NCBI GenBank assembly: GCA_948144175.1
Contig: CANXME010002409.1
Span: 1-64,000, forward strand
Reading direction: 5' to 3'
DNA: 64,000 nt
Source: Closterium sp. NIES-65
Taxonomy: Eukaryota; Streptophyta; Zygnematophyceae; Desmidiales; Closteriaceae
Part shown: piece by piece, positions 45,701-54,504 of the stretch
How the letters are laid out: every line of letters begins with the position of its first letter
How positions within the stretch are numbered: the first letter of the stretch is position 1
Notes under the pieces: generated by a model
Databases searched by the model: none
What the model saw: only the letters and a program-made list of their open reading frames with translations
Told to the model about the DNA's origin: nothing
Made by a program: the position numbers and the translations under genes

Positions 45701-48210
45701 TTGGTGCTGCTGGAGCTGGAGCTGCTGGGGGTGTTGGCGCTGGTGTTTCTACTGGTGCTGACAGTCCTACCGGAATTGGTGCTGCTGGAGCTGGAGCTGC
45801 TGAGGGTGTTGGCGCTGGCGGTGCTGCTGGCGGTGGTGCTTCTGAGGGTACTGGAGTTGGCGCTGTTGGAGCAAGAGGTTCTGCTGGCGCTGGTGCTGCC
45901 GCTAGGGGTACTGGTGCCGTACTTGCTGGTTCTAGAGGCGCTGCGCGGCCGAGGCCGTACTTCGTTCCGCTCCTGGAGCAGGTTCTTGGTCTCCCGCCCT
46001 CTACTGGTCCTGCTCCTCCCCTAGAGTGTCCACCGCCTGTCCAGTCGCAGTCACAGTTACCGCCCGCCTCCCCTCTACCTGCTCCTTCTCCCTACACTGG
46101 TCCTACTGGAGGTCTTGCTGAGCGTCGTGAGCCTGCGTCTCGTCCCGCGTCACCTGTTTGTGCTGCTCGCACTAGTGGTCGTACTGCGCGTCCGCGTCCT
46201 CCTGCGGTCCCCGGCACACACCAGATGGCACTACGTCCTTCCACTACTCCTCTGCGTGTCTCGTTGCCGTCTCCTCCAGAGTCCTCTCTTCCTTCTCTTC
46301 CTAACCCGGAGTCTGACTCCCTTCGTGCTGCTAGTCCTTCGGTCACGCGCCTTCTTGCTACTGTCGTCACTGACCCTTCCTTTGAGTCTGCTGCTGCGTC
46401 TGCTCTCGTTGCTAAGCTTGTCGACTTCGCTGCTCGCTGTCGTCTAGACTACGCTGCCAGTCTTGTTGCTGGGTCTGAGTCTGTCTGTCCTCCGTCCGTC
46501 GGGGGTGAGTGTGCTCTTAGCACGGACGTCCTTGAGGACAGGCAAAAGGAGTTCCAGTGCTTTGCGGCTGCTTTGCCCCATCTCGTGTCCATGCTGATTG
46601 CCCCTGAGGGAGACCCGGATGCACCAGACATCCCGACTCCTCGATCGTACGCTGAGGCGATAGAGGGTCCCTACTCTTCTCAGTGGCAGTCGGCCATGGA
46701 CGCAGAGATGGCTTCCTGGAAGTCCACAGGCACCTACGTCGACGAGGTTCCCCCACCTAGGGCGAACATCGTCAGTGGGATGTGGATCTTCAGGGTGAAG
46801 CGGCCGCCGGGCTCTCCGCCTGTCTTCAAGGCGCGTTACGTGGCTCGAGGCTTCAGTCACCGGCAGGGAGTTGTCTACTTTCAGACCTTCTCTCCCACCC
46901 CGAAGATGACCACTCTTCGGGTGCTGCTGCACATAGCCGCTCAGCGCGACTACGAGCTTCACTCTCTTGACTTCAGCACTGCTTTCCTGCAGGGCAGCCT
47001 GCACGAGGAGATCTGGCTGCGCCGCCCTCCTGGCTTCACTGGGTCGTTTCCTCCTGGCACCCAGTGGAGCCTCCGGCGGCCAGTCTACGGTCTCCACCAG
47101 GCGCCGCGTGAGTGGCACAACACACTGAGGACTACACTTGCGGCTCTTGGGTTTGCTCCTTCTACAGCCGACCCGTCGCTGTTTCTACGCACCGACACCT
47201 CTTTGCCGCCGTTCTACCTCCTCGTGTACGTCGACGACTTGGTCTTTGCCATTGCTGACACTGCTGGACTCGCCCACGTGAAGTCCGAGCTGCAGAAGAG
47301 ACACATGTGCACAGACCTGGGTGAACTGCGCAGCTACCTTGGCTTGCAGATCACCCGGGACAGAGCACAGCGCACCATTACCCTGACTCAGTCACACATG
47401 GTGCAGCAGGTCCTTCAGCGCTTCGGCTTCACGTACTCCTCGCCTCAGGCCACTCCTCTGTCTACTCGCCACTCGCTCTCAGCTCTGCCTTCGGATGAGT
47501 CCGTAGAGTCGAGTGGCCTGTACTCAGAGCTTGTTGGGTGCCTCATGTACCTGATGACCTGCACACGACCTGACCTTGCATACCCTCTTAGCATCTTGGC
47601 ACGCTATGTTGCTCCTGGGAGACACCGACCAGAGCACATGGCTGCAGCGAAGAGGGTGTTGCGCTACGTGTGCAGTACGTCGGGCATGGGGCTAGTGCTT
47701 GGAGGGCGACGTCGAGTAGTCCTCACAGGTCACGCTGACGCTTCTTGGGCTGACGACCAGGCTACGCAGCGGTCGTCACAGGGTTACACCTTCAGCCTTG
47801 GCTCCGGCTCTGTTTCGTGGCGGTCTACCCGCTCGTCCTCTGTTCTCGGTTCCAGCTGTGAGGCTGAGATCTACGCAGGGGCCATGGCTGCACAGGAGCT
47901 ACGCTGGCTCACCTACCTGCTGACTGACCTAGGAGAGCCGCCTCGTTCTCCTCCAGTTCTGTACGTAGACAACAATGCCATGCTAGCCTTGTGTCGGGAG
48001 CACAGACTGGAGCACAGAACGAAGCACATTGCTCTCCGCTACTTCCTGTCTCGTGAGCTGCAGCAGCGTGGTCAGCTCCGCCTCACCTACGTGGCCTCTG
48101 AGGCCAACATTGCTGATATCTTCACCAAGGCCCTTCCGCCTTGTGATCATCAGCGCTTCTGTACTGTGCTAGGTCTTGTTCCTACCTGGCCTCACTTGCT
48201 CACTTCTTGA
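42746..48210 (+). pseudogene. Copia-5 Gag end and Pol
   Basis: Glycine-rich Gag (42.75-42.94 kb), zinc-type module CSYVLRTGDRTGEQC... near 43.06 kb, protease near 43.48 kb, integrase (43.9-44.75 kb; HMDVWGPARVSG, HSDRGGEFSSARLGAF, GIAERRIG), pentapeptide linker (about 45.0-45.15 kb), TRIM-B, then linker, reverse transcriptase (YLLVYVDDLVFA near 47.23 kb) and RNase H (YVDNNAMLALCREHRLEHRT). The stretch after TRIM-B is open for about 877 codons. A few breaks in the first half. Confidence 0.9.
45178..45552 (-). mobile_element. TRIM-B, second copy of the 375-bp tRNA-like TRIM
   Basis: LTRs 45178-45318 and 45412-45552 (141 bp each, 3 differences), interior 93 bp, target duplication CCGCT (45173-45177 and 45553-45557). 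Same length, primer-binding site, A-box and B-box layout as TRIM-A, on the minus strand. It lies in the Copia-5 linker region, so it is younger than Copia-5. Confidence 0.93.
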
Positions 48211-48410
48211 TCTTGTTTGTATTGTCTTCTTTCTATACGTGCCCTTGCTTGTTTTACCTTTATATATATAACCTTGCATGTGAACTGGCCTTGTGGCCTT
48301 ACTCTTGTGCTTGGACTGTGTGGTGACTTTGTGATCCACCTTGAGCTTGCTTTGCTTTGCTTGACTGGTCTTGTGACCACTTGTTCTCCCCCACTTTGCC
48401 TATGGGGGTG

Positions 48411-48542
48411 TGTCAGAATATTATAGCTTATACATTTGTGTAGGCTGTAGTGGGGTAGCCCATAAGGGGTACAACCCAATTAGGGTTAGGACTTGTACCC
48501 AATTGTTTCATAGTTCATTCATTCCATTCTCACTTCTCGTCA
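48411..48542 (+). repeat. 3' LTR of Copia-5 (132 bp)
   Basis: Three differences from the 5' LTR; preceded by CTATGGGGGTG and followed by target duplication GCCTC. Confidence 0.94.
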
Positions 48543-48547
48543 GCCTC

Positions 48548-48602
48548 CCGAATGGCATGCCGTTCGCGATGGGTTTTAGTTTTTTTTTTGCCCGCGGTCA
48601 GC
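48548..48602. repeat. Right arm of the foldback palindrome
   Basis: CCGAATGGCATGCC, then GGGTTTTAG and GCCCGCGGTCAGC, pairs in reverse with 34701-34755 on the other side of Copia-5. See the left arm entry. Confidence 0.65.
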
Positions 48603-48659
48603 AATTCTCCAACACGAATCCTCCAACACAGGGAGTTGGAGGATTTGTTTCCTCCAGCT

Positions 48660-48925
48660 TCCGTATGGACTGTCTTCGTTCTCAGGTTGCACTGTGGCGT
48701 ACAATTTTTTGCGCTGGTTATTGTGATGCATTATCTACGTAAAATATTTTTCCTTACAAAAACACTACAGTCGTAACTGGCAGCTTATGTATTGCTGTTG
48801 TGAGTGTTTTTTCTTGGGCCATATCGAATCGTTTTCTAAAGCGTAACTGTAACTGACTTCGTTCACAGGTTGCACTGTGGCGTACACTTTCGTGCACTGG
48901 TCATCGTGATGCATTATCTACACGG
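48660..48925 (+). repeat. Direct repeat flanking a copy of the 34.55-kb segment
   Basis: A block of about 65 bp at about 48675-48739 (AGGTTGCACTGTGGCGTACA...GTGATGCATTATCTAC) recurs at about 48860-48922. Between them lies the segment similar to 34545-34645. The order A-B-A suggests an old insertion or segmental duplication. No gene seen. Confidence 0.65.
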
Positions 48926-49598
48926 GAAAAGTGCATTGATGACAGGTTTCTGGATGTCATTGCTGGTTTAATTGGTTGATTTATTGTGTAGCCAATAAGC
49001 CATTGCCACATCTGCGTTGCGCCGGCCGCCACACGCAAGTATCTCTCCCGCCTCTGACTGTTTGCCAAATCCCTGTCACGGCACCGAACCATCCGCCTGC
49101 CCGGTTGTGCGCTGCCACCGCGGAACATTTTGCACTCCTACTGCAATGAATGAAAGTTGGCAACTTTTAGGAGTCAACGCATGATCACACTGCGACTAAA
49201 CTTGCACCAAATGTCGCCACCTGCGGACTAGCGGCTGCTTGTCGGGGCGCGGTCTGCGTAGCTGGTTTTGTTTGAGGTAGGTTGGGTTGGGGAACTTCGA
49301 GTAGGACGCCAAACGTTGCCCTTGACGGTCGACGCAAGCTAGAGGAGTTGTTGTGGGCTCAACAAAGCAAGCCCACCTTTGCCTTCATTCATACCTCACC
49401 TGTTGATCCCTCTCACTCATCCGTCTTCTCCATCTATTTGCCGAGCCCATACATCTGCATTAGGTTTGCGATCACCTTTCTGGGACTAGGTTGTTGCAAC
49501 CGTTCAAACTCGCGCCGCGAACTGCTCAATTAACGGACTTTCCTCTTTGTCACACGCCTCTGAGTCAGAACAGCGTGACATTCTTTCCATTTGCGAGC
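48926..49598 (+). other. 5' flank and likely 5' leader of the BT1-like gene
   Basis: Non-coding stretch with no repeat or convincing frame. A pyrimidine-rich part with CCTCTCACTCATCC lies near 49.41-49.44 kb. Transcription start and core promoter elements cannot be fixed from sequence alone. Confidence 0.45.
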
Positions 49599-52345
49599 AT
49601 GGCGACCCGTCATTCCAGTGATGCAACATCGGGACCAAGCAACAGCCACGATGCAACTCACGAAGTAGTTTCCCCAATTCCCGATCACCTGACCGCCACC
49701 ACCAGAGCCGGCGAGTCTCGCATCCCGCTATATGCGGCGACGACGCACAGCAACGGGCTTCTGGGGCTCAAACTCGCCGCGGCGCTGCCATTGCCGCGAA
49801 ACGCGCACGGACTCACACAATTGAGGGAGCGCGGGGAGAAGCTGCACCAGCAGCGACTGTCGCCCACCGGGGACTCCGTCGACGCCGTCGCTCCGTCGCC
49901 CATGTCGCCCACGCGCGTGGTGGCGACGTCGCGCGTCAAGTTCGCAGAGCAGGCGACGCCGTTATCGGCGCCGTCTAGGTCGTCGTCGCAGCAATGTGCG
50001 TTGGAACGACCACTGGTGCTAGCAGGAATGGCCCACGCGCACGCGCTCGCGCACGTGCACTCCAATTCTCTCCGCGCGCTGGAGGAGCCGACGGCGGAGA
50101 TGGACATTCTCGTGCGCGAGTGCCCCCTGCCTCAACCGCAGGTGACGGCGTGGGGACCGACCGCAGCAGCTGCCGCATACTTCAACCACGGTACCGTCAA
50201 CTTGAACGGCGGAGAAGGCGCGCGCCTGAGCCTACACCCGCCGCAGCCACTAGCGGCGCTGAAGCGCGCGACGAGCGGCGCCGTGACGCAAGTGCGCGCG
50301 GCGGCGGCGAGCGCGGCGGGGCGCTGGTCGGCGACGGTGGCGGGTGTGGCGGCGCGCGCGCAGGTGAAGGTCAAGCTGCGCCTGAGCCCCGCCGCCAGCC
50401 GTCTGCTCAGCGGCGCCGTCGCGGGCGGTGTGTCGAGAACAGGTACAGGTTCGAACAAACGTGGCACTTCGGGTGTAAACCCCTCATTTGAAAGTTGCTC
50501 GGATGCGCTTCGTGCGTCAATCGGGTAGCTCCGCCGAACATCGCCAACGGTTTTATCGAAGTGGCGGCCCGTTTTTTATTGTTTTTTTTTTTTTTTTTTT
50601 TTCTCCTTCTCGAGGAGAATCGACGGCCATTTTGTTCTCGTATAAGAGCGTGGAATTTGGCGGGTTGCTAACGTCTCCCCCTTTCCCTGGCACACGCTGC
50701 CTTCTCTCCCAACCCCCGTCCCCGCATGCTCTCCGTCCTCCACCCTCGTTGCTCGTTGCGGCAGCGGTGGCGCCACTCGAGACGGTGCGCACGCACATGA
50801 TGTGCGCGGACGCGGGGAGCGTGGCGGCGAACGGCAGCATGACGCGCGTGTTCAAGTGGGTGGTGGAGAAGGAAGGGTGGGCGGGGCTGTTCCGCGGCAA
50901 CGCCATCAACGTGCTGCGCGTCGCGCCCAGCAAGGCCATCGAGGTGAGCGGCCGGTCGGCGCGCAAATGGTGTCCCTAGTGGCTTCAGAGAGGAGAGAGG
51001 AGGGCTTGAGCGCCGCCACCAGGGTTGAGAGGAGAGCTTGGGCTTGGGCTTGAGGGCTTGAGGGCTTGGGCTTGAGGGCTTGAGGGCTGAGGTGATGTGA
51101 CGTGCAGTGCGTCCCACAAGCCTCCTCCGCCCCGCTGAGATCCAACGCGTGAGGGTGCTATAAACGTGATGCTGGCAGGGCGACGGAGTGTCGAAGAAAC
51201 AGGGTGCGGGAAGGTCGAGCAGACCGCAAGAGTACACTAGCCGTGGCTTGCAATCCGGCTGCTCTTCGTTCGCTGTAGAGTCAAATCTCATGCCATTTTT
51301 TTCGCAATTCATGCCTCTCATTTCCGTGTTATAACCTGCATCTTAGCTCCATCCCTCCTCTCCACTCTGCCCCTACCAACCATCTTGCCCCTCCCAACCA
51401 GAACCCCAAACCCTTTCTGTGCGGCCTCCTCATTCATTCCCGTTCCGTGCCGCCTCCTTGTTCTTGTAATGCATGTGTCGGTCGAAACCCACCCACAAAC
51501 TCCTCGCAACCCCCTTTTACCTTCCCCCAACCCTCAGATGTTCACCTACGAAACAGTTAAGCGTGCGCTCACGCCCACGCCAGGCCTCCCCGCGCCGCTA
51601 CCCTTCCCCCTTCCGCTGCCCATCTCCTCTATAGCGGGCTCCTCTGCGGGTATAGCGTCCACAGTGCTCATGTACCCGCTAGAGCTTGTCAAGACGCGCC
51701 TCACAGTCAGCCCGCACCTCTACCGCGGCTTCTTACATGCTTTCCACCGCATAGCGCGTGAGGAGGGCGTGGGGGCGCTGTACCGCGGGCTGGCGCCGAG
51801 TGTGATGGGCGTGATTCCTTACTCGGGGGCGAATTTCTTTGCGTACGATGCGCTGTGCACGGCGTATAGAAAGGCGGCCAAGGTGAAGCAGATTGACCCG
51901 TTGACCACGCTGCTTATTGGCTCCACTGCTGGGTGCTTTGCTGCTGCCTCCACGTTTCCACTGGAAGTCACCAGGAAGCAGGTATGCGGCGTCTGTAAAA
52001 TGCTCGAGAAAAACCGAAGCATAGTTTTTGCAATTGAGGTTCTTGTATGACATGGTTCTTGGTTTTCACTCTCTCTCCCAACTTCTGCCTCTAATCTTTC
52101 CTATCTCTCTCGTTCATCCCTCCCTTCTCCCTCCACTGCAGCTACAAATGGGTGCCACAGGTGGCAGAATGGCATACCGGGGCATGCTGCACTGCATGCG
52201 GTGCATCGTGAGGGAGCACGGGGTGAAGGGGCTATACAGGGGGGTGGTTCCGTCGTGTGTTAAGATGATGCCAGCTGCTGGCATCTCCTTCATGTGCTAC
52301 GAGGTGCTCAAGCGCATGCTCATCGAGGAAGAGAGGGCGGCATAA
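49599..52345 (+). CDS. BT1-like adenine nucleotide (mitochondrial carrier family) transporter
   Basis: Four exons: 49599-50442, 50765-50943, 51538-51981 and 52142-52345. All have GT-AG introns with matching phases and give 556 residues. The start ATG has A at -3 and G at +4. The carrier domain spans about residues 268-550. The three signature motifs are PLETVR (285-290), PLELVK (388-393) and PLEVTR (482-487), each followed by a G-x4-[FY]-R-G element (GWAGLFRG, GVGALYRG, GVKGLYRG). SKAIEMF, YPLELVKTRLTV and AAGISFMCYE match plant Brittle1 proteins, which exchange adenine nucleotides or ADP-glucose across plastid or mitochondrial inner membranes. The N-terminal region of about 265 residues is unusually long, low in recognisable domains and probably holds a targeting peptide. 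Substrate and organelle are inferred from family likeness only. Confidence 0.88.
50944..51537 (+). other. Intron 2 of the BT1-like gene with a short GGGCTTGA repeat
   Basis: A 594-bp intron. At 51027-51090 it holds repeats of about 8-16 bp (GAGGGCTTGGGCTTGAGGGC type). Intron 1 (50443-50764) instead has a T-run at 50584-50602. Confidence 0.7.
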
Positions 52346-53790
52346 AAGAGCTGTGACTGCTGGCACGAAGGGCATTCTTCTGGTTCCTTAATTGTGAATC
52401 AGGAATTGAAATACAGTGTTACCATACCACAGTCATCCTCTGGATATACTCACCGTCAGTTAATTCGCACCCATGTGCGGATCTGGATAGCAGGCCATGC
52501 CACAATGCCTTATTATACTGGAAGCATGAGTAAAAATACCTAATCCTAGCAAGTACAATCACAGATGTCACCTAGCCAACCAAGTGTAACCCCAACAACA
52601 CAAATGCACTTTGAAAACTTGGGTGTAATTGCAGCGTGGTAAATGGAAGGTGGTGGACTTGAAATACTATACATGGTAGAGAGGATGGCAATCGGAATTG
52701 CCGATTTTTCACAATTTGTAAGTATGAATCTATTAGAACCGCTGGCTGCTTCGTGTACAGTAACACGAACGATTTGTACTGCGACCCCAGACAGCCGCGC
52801 ATCACGAGAATGCCAGGAGCAACCACGGTACTGACCAGTGCCAGCGCAGATGGCACGGCACGCCATCCACATTTGAGTCAGGCGCAGCGTGCGTGAGGCG
52901 AGGCGAGATGAATCCTCATCATCCAAGCACGCTGTAGTGAGCAGATAGGAGACAGAGGAGCGCTGCCGACGAGCGTGCTCGAAACTCGTTGAGTTTGGCA
53001 CACCGTGCCCGTTACGTAGCTCTACCCTCCATCCTCGTTATTGGATGAATTTGGCCGGCTCAGGTAGCGCGCCGCGAAGTCAGTCTGTTTCTTCTTCGGC
53101 GTCTCAGGATTAGTTAGCAGGCAACTAGGTCGCGGCGAATCGCGGAGTCGAATCGCGGCGATTAGAACAGCTGGCAGCGGCGAATAAGCTCGGCGGTCGA
53201 CGTGGACAGCTGACGATGCTCAAGGGCCATCCTAATGCAGCGGGCGGAGCAAAGGCGGCGTCCACGTCACCGCCGCGGGAATGGCCTCTCTGGAGTGTCC
53301 ACGTGGCACTGGCGGTGGTTATGGTACGCGAGCGAAACGAAACGGGGAATCGACGGAGAAGAAGCGATTGAGAGTCGAATGGTGAATTGCTCGAATGTTG
53401 ATGCCATGACGTCCATGACATGACATTGACGTTCAATTGCTGTTCTGCTTAGTAATCGATGTGACTTGTTTTAAATAACTGTTTCTGCTCCTCCACCCCA
53501 CCACCTTCCTTCTGCTCTGCCTTCGTCCCACTCTTCATTTACCCTTCTCCTGCTTCCCTTCCCCGCCCCGTTTCCCCTCGCCCCGCCACCAGGTGCGCAA
53601 CGGCATGCACCACGCGCTATTAAAGCCCAGCATAGGGCCCTGCCGCTCCTAGCCCTCCCGCTTATCGTTTCCCCCATTCCGCTCTCTCACTTCCCTCGCA
53701 TCCCTCCACTCCCGCCCTCCCGCTCTCCCCTTCAACGCACCATCACCCCCGTTCACCCTCCACTTTCCTCCCTCTCTCCCCTGCCGCCTC
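52346..53790. other. Intergenic region between the two host genes
   Basis: Holds the 3' flank of the BT1-like gene and presumably the promoter and first exon of the WAT1-like gene. A minus-strand frame is open at 52546-53001 (151 codons) but shows no domain, signal peptide or splice context I can recognise. No RNA gene or mobile element recognised. Confidence 0.45.
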
Positions 53791-54435
53791 CAAGGTAAAC
53801 GGCGAAGCAGGCGTTGAGACTCACAAGTCAATCCCCGCTCCCCTCTCCCCTCTCCCCTCTCCCCGCTCCCGTCCCCTCTCTCCCATCTCCCCTCTCTCCC
53901 ATCTCCCCTCTCTCCCATCTCCCCTCTCTCCCATCTCCCCTCTCTCCCATCTCCCCTCTCTCCCATCTCCCCTCTCTCCCATCTCCCCTCTCTCCCATCT
54001 CCCCTCTCTCCCATCTCCCCTCTCTCCCATCTCCCCTCTCTCCCATCTCCCCTCTCTCCCATCTCCCCTCTCTCCCATCTCCCCTCTCTCCTTTTCCCAA
54101 TCCCTTCTCCCCTCTCCCCTCTCCATTCTCTTCTCTCCTCCCTCCCCGCTCCCTCTCCCTCCCCCCTCCCCGCCTAACAAGCTGAAGAACGGAGTGTACC
54201 ACGTGCTGGCGAAGGGGGCGCTGGCACAGGGCGTAACTAACGAGTCGACTCACAAGCCAACCCCTCTTCCTTCTCCTCTACCCCTTCCCTACAACCCCCC
54301 TCTCCCCCCTCCCTTCCCCAACCCCCCTCTCCCCCCTCCCTCCTTCGCAAGCTGAGCAACGGAGTGTACCACGTGCTTACCACGAGGGCGCTGGCACAGG
54401 GCGTGTATGCGCTTGTCGACTCACAAGTCAACCCC
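53791..54435 (+). repeat. Partial tandem copies of WAT1-like exon 1 separated by pyrimidine tracts
   Basis: The 5' part of exon 1 (54505 onward, coding [18 protein letters not shown]) recurs upstream at about 54178-54260 ([18 protein letters not shown]) and 54348-54435 (LSNGVYHVLTTRALAQGV). A shrunken vestige is at about 53791-53830. Each copy is followed by GACTCACAAG[TC]CAA and then C/T-rich DNA and a CAAG acceptor-like end, giving a period of about 155-170 bp. Only the last copy continues into the rest of the transporter (FCVYRD). Confidence 0.75.
53877..54092 (+). repeat. 16-bp pyrimidine minisatellite
   Basis: About 13 near-perfect units of CTCTCCCATCTCCCCT between the first two partial exon copies. 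One strand is all pyrimidine but for one A per unit. Confidence 0.9.
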
Positions 54436-54504
54436 TTCTTCCTTCCTCTCTATCCCCTCCCTCCGCCAACCCCCCTCTCTACCCCCCTCCCCTCCCCATG
54501 CAAG

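Larger units (their letters stand above)
34791..48542 (+). mobile_element. Copia-5, Ty1/copia element hosting Copia-6 and TRIM-B
   Basis: Plus-strand element with LTRs 34791-34922 and 48411-48542 and target duplication GCCTC (34786-34790 and 48543-48547). Primer-binding site TGGTATCAGAGC at 34923. The glycine-rich Gag is interrupted by Copia-6 and the linker before reverse transcriptase by TRIM-B. Parts: Gag (34.9-35.37 and 42.75-43.2 kb), protease (about 43.48 kb), integrase (43.9-44.75 kb), linker, reverse transcriptase (46.7-47.45 kb), RNase H (to 48.21 kb) and conserved tail. LTRs differ at 3 of 132 positions. Broken, about four breaks besides the insertions. Confidence 0.94.

Noticed and set aside
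49491-49598. Upstream in-frame extension of BT1-like exon 1
   Set aside because: Begins without an ATG; the ATG at 49599 has a better start context.
52546-53001. Minus-strand frame of 151 codons downstream of the BT1-like gene
   Set aside because: No domain, signal or splice context recognised; within chance expectation for this base composition. Kept only as a note in the intergenic entry.
53814-54185. Frame coding SPLSPIS/SHLPSL repeats (and Glu/Arg/Gly repeats on the other strand)
   Set aside because: Product of the 16-bp pyrimidine minisatellite.
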